Below, in pieces: positions 55,811-64,000 of a DNA stretch of 64,000 bases. Each line of letters starts with the position of its first letter. The first letter of the stretch is position 1. The translations under genes were made by a program, and so were the position numbers. The stretch comes from Gambelia wislizenii (taxonomy: Eukaryota > Chordata > Lepidosauria > Squamata > Crotaphytidae). Below the pieces are notes generated by a model. The model was not told the origin of the DNA and did no database searches. It was given only the letters and a program-made list of their open reading frames with translations. The stretch spans positions 186,622,501 through 186,686,500 of the forward strand of contig JAUMIR010000004.1 of the NCBI GenBank assembly GCA_030847615.1, written 5' to 3'.

Positions 55811-56094
55811 GACTTAGCGCATGAGGAAGTAAAGCAGAAGTGCAGATGGATCATTTCAATTTCCATGCTGCCTTACTGAATCACATTGTAGCTCTTCAGT
55901 TCTGGTCCAGTGGGAGATGGTTGTAAAAGCTAGTCTTTTTCCTAACAGATTTTTCCAGTTAGAAAAAAGACTCCCTTTTACAACCATTTCTGACAGAACC
56001 AGAACTGAAGAACGATGACGTCATGTGATAAGGCAGAACGGAAGATGAAACGATATGGCTACGCTTCCGCTTTACTTCCTCATGTGATAAGCCT
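55811..56094. mobile_element. Palindromic MITE of a second family (284 bp)
   Basis: GACTTAGCGCATGAGGAAG on the left is answered by CTTCCTCATGTGATAAGCC on the right. Complementarity continues with 'cagttctggt'/'accagaactg' and 'atggttgtaaaag'/'cttttacaaccat' to a loop near 55950. The arms are less perfect than in the GGA family and the ends differ. No clear TSD. Confidence 0.8.
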
Positions 56095-56156
56095 CAGGTT
56101 TTTTGAAATTCTGTGTAAAGATAGACATTTATATTTCTGTAGTAAACTATAACGTA

Positions 56157-57473
56157 TGAGGTCTTTCTATTACATAACTCTGTTTTTACGTTTCAGACAA
56201 ATCAGGGAGAACTGATTGTGAATGCTTGAGTGGTGACCTTGAACACGTCTGAACCTGCATGACAAACATCAACACTCTCAGCCATTCAGTTAATTGTCAG
56301 TCATTGTTTAAAGCAGCTGTGTTGTCTGTTGTGTACCAAAAAAGTGCTAAATTTAAAAGTTGAGCAACGTGTCAATTTGAAATTTTTAGTAAAATTGAGT
56401 AAAACACTAATGCAATCTTTTCAAATGCTTACTGAGGCCTATGGGGAAGACTGCATGTCTCATGCGCATGTGTTTCAGTGGCACAAAAGATTCAGAGAAG
56501 GACGTCAGAATGTGAAAGATGACAAACACCCTGGATGACCTTCCACTTCAAGAACCAAAGAAATTGTGAATAAAATCAGCCAGATTTTTTTAGAAGACCG
56601 CCGACTCAGTGTCCAAATGATAGCTAAAGCTATGAACATTGACAAAGACACTGTATGGAAATGTTTGCATGAGGATCTCAACATAGGAAAAGTTTGTGCT
56701 AAGATGGTCCCTAGGGTTCTTACACCAGAGCAAAAAGAGTGCCGCAAGGAAATTTGTGCTGACATTTTGCAACAACTGGAGGTGGGCCCAAATCTTTTTC
56801 AAAAAATCATCCCTTGTGATGAAACCTGGATCTTCCAGTGTGATCCTGAGACAAAATGATAATCAGTGCACTGGAAAACACCATTATCACCAAGAATGAA
56901 AACAGCACGTCAATGCAAGTCCACATTCACAACCATGCTCATTGGGGGTTTTTTTTAACATCAAGGGTGTAATTTTGGCAGAATGGGTTCCAGAAGGCAG
57001 AACAGTGAACCAGCATTATTATAAGGAAGTTTTGACAAAGCTGAGAGAAAGAGTCAGGAGAAAAAAAGGCCAGAACTGTGGAGAAATGGTTTCATGCGTC
57101 ATCAAGACAATGTGCTTGCTCACACAGCACTTTCTGTGAAGCAGGTTTGGGCTGATAAATGCTTTATTACACTTGAACATCCTCCATATTCACCATAGTT
57201 CACACCATGTGACTTTTTTCTTTTACCTAAAGTGAAATCAGTGCTCAAAGGAACACGATTCGAGTCAATTGTTGCAGTAAAGAAGAAAACTGCCGATGAA
57301 AACAGCTGACAGAAACGGATCTGCTCCACGGCTTTGATCAGTGGAAAACAAGACTGCATTGGTGTGTGAGTGTGAATGGGGAATATATTGAAGGGGACAA
57401 GCATTAGAACTGTAATACATATAAATAAAGATGGGTTATTGTATCAGTCTCATTATTTAATAGACAGACCTCA
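56157..57473 (+). pseudogene. mariner DNA transposon with dead transposase
   Basis: The ends TGAGGTCTTTCTATTA and TAATAGACAGACCTCA are inverted repeats flanked by TA. Length is 1317 bp, the usual mariner size. The transposase is recognisable: an N-terminal helix-turn-helix region ('MLTEAYGEDCMSHAHVFQWH', 'DRRLSVQMIAKAMNID') and then the D,D34D core. The first Asp is in 'CDETWIF' (56818), the second in HQDN (57106), the third in CDFF (57211), with 34 residues between the last two. It is inactivated by an in-frame stop near 56538, frameshifts after 56855 and a stop near 57195. The start codon is not certain; the frame is open from about 56329. Confidence 0.95.
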
Positions 57474-57486
57474 TACCAATTAACTA

Positions 57487-57715
57487 CAGTTGTCCCTCTG
57501 TATCCACAGATTTGGTATCCACGGATTTAAGTATTCACGGCTTGAAAATATTGTTAAAACACTAATAATCCAAAAAGCAAACCTTGATTTTGCCATCTTA
57601 TATAAGGGACACCATTTTGCTATGCCATTGCATATAATGGGACTTGAGTATTCATGGATTTTGGTATCCACGGAGGTCCTGGAACCAAACCCCAGTGAAT
57701 ATGAAGGGACAACTG
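57487..57715. mobile_element. Tigger/pogo-like MITE
   Basis: It begins CAGTTGTCCCTCTGTATCC and ends GAAGGGACAACTG, TA on both sides. It is the same family as 11831-12059 in reverse orientation, landing 12 bp after the mariner. Confidence 0.9.
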
Positions 57716-57717
57716 TA

Positions 57718-58309
57718 TTTCTTTTTGTGTACCGTTTTTCTTTCCCCTTACTTTCAGTTCCTTTCCCTTTCTTCTTTCTTCTTTTTGAATCAGTGTACAA
57801 CAAATATGATTGTACCTAACTAATCTTTACAAATGGTAATATATACTGTACATGTAATGCATTCTGTTGTCCGGGATGGGATGGATAGTGGATAATTCGT
57901 TTCTATAACATTTAATACAATGATAAATTAAAAAAGGAAAATCCTGAAAAACACACTGTGATTCACCATTTCTTTTTCTTCATTCATGGTTGCTTTAAAT
58001 TAGCCAACGTACAAACAAATTGCAAATGTAGCAAATGGAATTGCCGTCAGTTTTTGCCTACAGAGTAGTTTCTCCAGGTAAATCTGGGATGTGGCAGCTT
58101 GTGGACATGGAACCAGTGAATTCTGTGATATGCATTAACAGATTTTATTTAACTTTTCAGATGGTGGGCAGTTGCACATCTCTTCCTAGGGTTCATGGGA
58201 AACATTAATATTTCTTAAGTTGTACTGAGAATCTTATGTATTTTTAGGACTTTTCACAAATACTAACTGGACCTGGCATGCCATATGCCATTCTCCCAGA
58301 ATTGTTGAG
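57718..58309. other. Unassigned DNA
   Basis: A C/T-rich stretch lies at 57740-57785. At 58246 'ttaggacttttcacaaatac' resembles a GGA-family left end, but no matching right end was found. Confidence 0.35.
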
Positions 58310-58600
58310 GGTGACTCACTTTGTTGCCCTGCCGCTGCCATGGCTGCCACTGCCGTCAGTTGACTGCCTGGGTCCTGTCCCAGTGGCAGTAGTGGAGTCC
58401 CACCACTGCTGCCAGTTGACTGGCTGGGTGCCATCATAGTGGTGACAGCGGGGTTCTGCTGCCACTGCTAGTTGAATGCCTGGGTCCCATTGCAATGGGG
58501 TCCCATCGCAGTGGCAGCAGCAGTCAGCCACCACCGTCAATGCCAGTTGACTATCTTGGTCCCATCGCAGCCCCTGACTGGTGACTGGTGAGTGCAGGGA
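58310..58600. repeat. Degenerate minisatellite
   Basis: Words such as 'gccagttgactg', 'cctgggtcccat' and 'cagtggcagcag' recur about every 60-70 bp, roughly four to five times, with variation. The minus-strand frames here are repeat products. Confidence 0.7.
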
Positions 58601-61109
58601 GGGACCCTTGTGAGGCTGTGGGTGTAGATACAGATTGAGTGACAGGAGTGGATTGTAAGGTGGAGAGGGAATTTGTATGTGGGTGCTGATTGGTTGGGTG
58701 TGTTTCCTGAGCAGCCAATCAGCACACTCAGAGAGAAAACATACCCAGGCTTCTTGTACGTAACCAAGCCACACAGACACAGACACACATATATTGGCAA
58801 CATCAGATGTGTTTTACTCTTCTTAATTAGTGCTTCAAACCTTGCAGGAAGCATTTCCCCCTTTCTAAACTGACTTGCTTTGTCCTCAGTGACATCAGCA
58901 AATAGCCAAGTCTGACCAGCTATGTAGTAAATTACTCTCATATCAAACTATTCACTTCAAAATTGCTGATAAACTGCTGGCACCCCCCTCACACATTAAC
59001 TAATTCAGAAAGAAAACATTTGCAAATGGAAAATACAACCCACCCCTGGGGGGGGAAAGACTAGAACACAGGGAAAACAATGTCAGTGATCTGGACTGAA
59101 AATAAAGATGAACTTTTTCACAATTGAGTGATTTCTGCCCAGAAAATATTTCTGCTTCACATGAATCAATAATGTTGATCCAAAACTGATGTGGATGGGA
59201 GAAAATATGGCAAAGTATTGTCGGCTTCTTGTCATCACTGGATGCCCTGTTTGGAGTCTAGGGTTGTGGAAGAAACTCTCCATACAGTGGACAAAGTTAC
59301 TGTATTTACAAATGGGAATTAAAACTTCTACTGTATTTTGCCTCAAACAGAATCTTGAAGTAAATGTAGAAGTTTATGCTTGGCCAGAATGTCAGAGGCT
59401 GCCCATTGGAGACAAGACGAATCTTGATAAGACCAGTAAGATTTCATGATGTGCATGCATGTGTGCACGTGCACACAGATATATATCTCAAATAGCACAA
59501 TTATCTCTCTCATGCTCCTCCTTCCCAGGAATGAAAAAAGTCAAAAGTAGATCTTTGCAAAGATGTACTATCTGAAAGCTGGGCTTGCTGTTACAGGACA
59601 CTAGCAGACAGTGTGTGGGTACAGAGATGTGGAATTTTTGTGGAATACTTATCTTCACCATGGAAGCTTCAGTAAATTCTCCCTAGTTTCATCCCTAGAG
59701 AGATAAAGCTACTTATCCAAACACAAATAAAAGTGACAAGTGGGTACAGAACTAATAATTCTTCCTTTCAAATGTCCAACAAGATGTCTAATCTTGATTT
59801 AAGGAACAAAATGGTTTAGAGTCAAACACTAAAAACAGCTTAAAGACTATTTTATGACAGAATTGTCTCAGTTGAGACACAGGGAGTAGGCAAAAGAGCA
59901 TCTTTTACTTGGCAAATTCGTTTTTTAAAAGTACAAGCTTTCAAATGCATATATTTTTCTTCAGGCATAGGTTTTTGCATGCAATGCTCACAAAAATAGA
60001 TTTTTAGAGCTTAAAGAGTTTACCTCCAAATACTACATTCAGAGTTATTACTGGTAAATTTAAATACTGAATTGTCAGCCAATATGATTAGAATATCTGT
60101 AAAACAGACACCACACATTTATAGTACTTGCCAGCTGGCATGCAGTGACATTGGGTGTTTTGTAATTTGCCAACAGATTAGGAAGAGATTCAAATTGGCT
60201 CAGGAGAGTGGACTTCACTTTAAGGTCCAATGTCTGCTGTCACTTTTGCTTTTGTGGGTCAGCTTCACTTCTAAGTACTCACTGCATTTCACATACATAA
60301 ACACCAAACCTTCAAAATTACCTTGCCAGTCCCATAAGTTTTCTGTAAATGTTGTAGATTAATGCTCATAGAATGGGGAGGTGGGAGAGAACATGTGAGA
60401 AGTGATTAGGCTAAAGGTTACTAAAGATCATGGCAGATGTAGGATTTTAATGTAGAATGTCCATGCTGTTAGCTACTATGCTACACTTGTGATGTTAAAG
60501 AGTTTGATTTGCAGTAGAAAGAGTTCTGCTGTTGCACAGTATCTAACAGCCCAGTGGAAATAGGAGCAATTTATATTTCCAAGGAAAACATGCAGGCCCT
60601 CTATTGTTATTACCATCAGTAAACTGAAACTGCATTCAAATAAGAGCTCAGTTGATGTGTGTATGAGTGGGAGGGAGCATTTCAGACAGAAGCTTTCATC
60701 ATTAGCCCATTAACTGCTGGAAGCACAGGGAAATCAATGAAATGGATTAAACGAGGGCTTTACAGTTCTACTAGATGTTGTCAGGTTTCCATGCATTTGT
60801 TCAAAATGCTTTGTTCTCTACAATCATTGATTTGTAAAGAAGTTCTAACCAAGGACAAACTATTGCACAGTCTATCAGGAAGCTGCCAGCTTTCATTTAC
60901 TTTCCTTATGTTGATAGGAAGGAGGTGCAATCCAGCTGACTTCAATGCATTGCACCATTTAAACAGTTCCAGTGTGAAGTTAGAGTGATGATGTGATGCT
61001 GCTGACATTTTTAGGTTAACAAGTTGATGTGAGGGGGGCAAATGCTACTAAAATATTTTGATGACTGACTACACCTTCTGCAATCTCTATCACCATTCCT
61101 GTGGCAGGA
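58601..61109. other. Unassigned DNA
   Basis: 58684-58730 holds an inverted pair 'tgctgattggtt' and 'agccaatcagca' (see 62541). Nothing else is recognised through 61109. Short frames at 60659-60988 have no domain. Confidence 0.35.
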
Positions 61110-61200
61110 TTGTATGTATGTGTGTGTATGTGCCTTCAAGTTGTCTGTTCCGACCCCAGAAAATTCATAGAGTTTTCTTAGGCAAGAAATACTCAGGACT
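61110..61200 (-). mobile_element. SINE tail fragment
   Basis: 'gtatgtgccttcaagttgtc', 'ttccgacc' and 'gagttttcttaggcaagaaatactcagg' match the tail half of the tRNA-derived SINEs, in a variant form. The rest is cut by the LINE at 61195. Confidence 0.7.
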
Positions 61201-61760
61201 GCTTTCATCAGCACTGTACATGCACAATCCTAAATATACACTGGACTGACTATGTGACAAATGTTGCTGTCCTTGAGCAAGCAGGGATCGCCAGCATTGA
61301 GGTCATGGTATTGAGAACACAGCTGCGCTGGGCAGAGCACGTTTCTATGATGGAGGACCATTGCCTCCCAAAAATAGTACTCTACAGTGAACTCGCCATG
61401 GGTCAGCGTAAGAGGGGTGCTCCAAATAAGCGATACAAGGACTCCTTGAAACAACATCTCAGGCTCGGCCAAATTGATCACCAACAATGGTCCGCCGTGG
61501 CCTCACATCGGGAGGCATGGAGACGCACTATCCACAATGCTGCAGCCTTATTTGAGAACTCACGCTGAACAAGTCTTGAAGAGAAACAACAACGCAGAAA
61601 GAATCACAACCCAGAAACATCACCCAAGGAGACCTTCTGCTGTGCTTTCTGCAACTGGACTTGTTTATCTTGGATTGGCCTTTTTAGTCATCAGCGCACT
61701 TGCAGAAAGCGCGGGATGAGTCCTTCCTGAATCTTCGTTCACAAAGAAAAGCCAGAGAGA
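61195..61760 (+). pseudogene. Non-LTR retrotransposon ORF C-terminus, sister of 31755-32390
   Basis: The frame 61254-61568 encodes 'LRTQLRWAEHVSMMEDHCLP' and 'KRYKDSLKQHLRLGQID'. After a stop at 61566 the sequence continues into the zinc-finger-like end and 'gatgagtccttcctgaatcttcg'. It is nearly collinear with 31755-32390 in the opposite orientation. The clade is uncertain. Confidence 0.8.
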
Positions 61761-61983
61761 TATAATAAATGTAATTATATTAATCACTACAGAATACAGC
61801 ATACACACAATAGGTAGGAGTTAGCTCTCAATCAATATATAAATGTTATGTTATCTCACTCCAAGGGATTTTGTGGTGGTACTACTGAAATTTCTAGCAG
61901 TGACTGCCTGCACTCTTCATCACTTCAAATATATAATAAAACAAGAGTTGTGAGTTTTCTATACCCACATTAATCCATTACTT

Positions 61984-62475
61984 TGTTACCTGGCCTTACA
62001 CCCCCTCCCTCCAATAATTCATAATTCAGCAATATTGGACATCCTCATGAGGTCTAGGTAGACCAGGGCAAACCAAAATGGGTTCAAGTGAAGGTCACCC
62101 AGGACTTAACAAAGATGTATCTTGGAAATTCCCAACAAACATGCCCAAGATGGAATTAAGGAGAGCCCCTTAGTATCAGAGTCATCAAGGTGGAATGTGC
62201 TAATCACCTCTTGGACACTTTGTCAGCGAGTCATGCTCCAAAACAAACTGTGACCAGAACACCTATTATCTCGCAAATCCCCACAAATGGCTTTCCTCAC
62301 ACCTTTTCCCTCCCACAATAAGGAGGCCGGCATAAACCCATAAACCTTAACATCTCAGCCATTAGCAGCAATTAACAAAGTTATGATTTCCTGAGTTTAA
62401 CTGTGGGAAACAAATCCATGCATTGTTTTACATTCAAAACACCCATTCAGGATATGAAATTAGATATAAATATTG
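61984..62475 (+). mobile_element. Partial LTR, relative of 50045-50974
   Basis: It starts TGTTACCTGGCCTTACACCCC, like 50045, and shares the ordered words 'cttggaaattccca', 'atgtgctaatc', 'gagtcatgctccaa' and the TATA-like 'gatataaatat' at 62464. Similarity ends at about 62475. Confidence 0.65.
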
Positions 62476-62720
62476 TCAGGAGATGATAGGACACTCATTT
62501 CCCAGCAGAAGCCAAAAAACTATCTCAGCAGTCTCCCCCAGTGTGCTGATTGGCTGCCCAACAGAGCTTTGATTGGTTGGTCAGTTCCCTAAGCAGCCAG
62601 TCAGCACACTGGAAATGGCAATATACCTAAGAGCAATATATAGATAGGGGGTTGCATCAGCCAAAGGGTGGACTGGGGTGGGGGCTAAGGGAGAAGATGT
62701 ACTATAGTTCTACCTGACAG
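62476..62720. repeat. Possible small LTR or inverted-end element
   Basis: TGTCAGG near 62475 and CCTGACA at 62714-62720 are inverted ends, and the interior has 'gtgtgctgattggctgc' with its near inverse 'gcagccagtcagcacac' (62541-62611). No duplicated flank is visible. Confidence 0.3.
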
Positions 62721-63281
62721 AATGTCATAATACCTCTTTCTGATCCAAGGTTAAAGGTATAGGAGCCCCAGCCTGTATTCAACCTGGCAACCCTAACTAA
62801 CATTTACTCAATAGTCAAAAAAAGTTGTTTGAAAGATTTATGGCCATTTGGGGGTTGAATGTACTAATTAAAAACCATTTAAAAGGAATGAAAAAAAGAA
62901 CTCATTAGGAATGGATGATGCAACAAGTAATTCTATTTTAAAACAAGATAAACAACAGATTACTTGTTGCTTGTCACTAAACTCTGCCAAACAGCCCCCA
63001 GCTCAGTTCCCACTGAGCTATTTTTCAGTACAGGTTTCAGATGGCACTGCAAACAGGCAGGTAAAACTATTATGAATTTGCAGTATTTTAAAAAATGAAA
63101 GAAATTGGAACTATTCAATGGAATGCAATATAAAGAAGAGAGAATGCCTCGGGGTGTATAAAAATGGGTTTTGTTCAAAAAATAGAGTATCTGGAGACTT
63201 TCTCTCCCTTTTACATCTTTTAAAATAACTTGTTTTTAAAGTTATAGTAATAAATGCGCCATTTCTTATACCAGAAGACAA

Positions 63282-63315
63282 CACACACACATACACACAC
63301 ACACACACACACACA
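63282..63315. repeat. (CA)n microsatellite
   Basis: AC units with a single T interruption. Confidence 0.95.
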
Positions 63316-63735
63316 GAGTTGATTCTTCTTCCACATTGGGGCTTGATTCTGTGGAGAATACAGTCTTAAAAATGCTATTCCCTTCTTCCCCAGTTTACCA
63401 AAATGAACAGAAGTATCAACAGGTTTTGATGCTACTCAATTAGAGAACTGGCACTGTATTGTTCACTATCCACTTATGATATCTCCTATTTCCATGTACT
63501 GAAGAGTTCAAGGCTCATGTTGGTTCATTTCCATCCTCTTAATTCAGAAAGAGTATGACTCAAAATCTACACAGCCATTTGCTAATTACATGCAGTTGTT
63601 GTGTGATTATCAAGTGAAGCTCGATTGCTTTCGCTAATGGATTTGCTGGTCTTTGGGTGCTTCAAAGAAACAATGGGAATTGGTCGCCCTAGAATATTTT
63701 GATGGTGAGGTAAAGGGAAAAATATGATACCGTAT

Positions 63736-63737
<2 letters not shown>

Positions 63738-63791
<54 letters not shown>
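63738..63791. repeat. (AG)n microsatellite
   Basis: About 27 uninterrupted AG units; an RE-repeat reading frame at 63724 is its product. Confidence 0.97.
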
Positions 63792-63794
<3 letters not shown>

Positions 63795-64000
63795 TACTAG
63801 AATTATATTCCTCGCAAAAATAGAAGCCTATGTCCAGACTAGGATCCTGTCTCTACATATTTTATTTGATATTATGATTAAAATAAGCTTTAATTGGTTA
63901 AATAAATAGATCAATCAATTAATATTTAGTTGATTAATCTATTTGGGTAGTTTGAATTGTGAGGCTGATAGTTAAGAGCACACTTATTTATTTTAATTGA

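Larger units (their letters stand above)
62721..64000. other. Unassigned DNA with microsatellites
   Basis: (CA)n at 63282-63315 and (AG)n at 63738-63791. The stretch 63560-63690 is repeat-free and rich in TAATTA/ATTA-type words, but there is no way to judge conservation here. Confidence 0.35.

Noticed and set aside
58246..58265. Possible extra GGA-family left end (ttaggacttttcac)
   Set aside because: No matching inverted end or 3-bp duplication was found downstream, so it was not called.
1..64000. CRISPR arrays, bacterial operons, plasmid or phage functions
   Set aside because: The sequence is plainly vertebrate repeat-rich DNA; no spaced direct repeats, Shine-Dalgarno-led gene strings or phage genes are present.

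Overview
The window looks like a gene-free stretch (intergenic or deep intronic) of a non-avian reptile genome, most likely a squamate and probably a lizard. The reasoning is its repeat mix: CR1, L2, several L1 lineages, RTE/BovB-like, Penelope-like, tRNA-derived SINEs, mariner, hAT, Tigger/pogo-like MITEs and LTR elements occur together. No host protein-coding exon, rRNA or functional tRNA could be supported. All recognisable protein fragments belong to broken transposable elements.

Layout. 0.8-9 kb: an L1 3' fragment, a GC-rich palindromic MITE, a hAT-like insertion carrying an L1 5' region and ORF1, a split SINE, a Tigger-like MITE and a small L1 piece with perfect target-site duplications (TSDs). 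9.5-17 kb: one long MITE, two small MITEs, a SINE and much unassigned DNA. 17-24.7 kb: CR1 pieces, two solo LTRs, a four-layer nest (MITE > CR1 > LTR and palindrome) and an L2 interrupted by CR1. 27-31 kb: a Penelope-like GIY-YIG element hit twice by MITEs, an L1 3' end and an RTE-like element split by CR1. 31.7-39.2 kb: a minus-strand L1 of about 6 kb broken by a LINE, a MITE (itself split by another L1) and a hAT (itself holding a 1-kb Tigger-like palindrome), then a second L1 split by a palindrome. 40.6-48.3 kb: more MITEs and a 4.3-kb hAT-bounded composite holding L1, CR1, an LTR element and another MITE. 50-64 kb: a retroviral-type LTR and a relative, small MITEs, a palindromic MITE, a full-length but dead mariner, a minisatellite, LINE and SINE fragments and simple repeats.

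The main unexplained signal is a family of at least eleven elements with related ends (GGACTTTTTCGGA, GGACTTTATCAGA, GGAGATTTTC, GGAGATTATCAGA) and 3-bp TSDs, seven of them exact. Five are near-perfect 330-360 bp palindromes with a shared loop region. The others are about 320-630 bp, not counting insertions, and non-palindromic. Five of these long forms keep two splice-donor-like motifs, in three with a clear acceptor-like tract between them, in a conserved order on one strand. The palindromes appear to derive from the right half of the long forms. No transposase for the family is visible here. All similarities were judged by eye, without alignment or database search.
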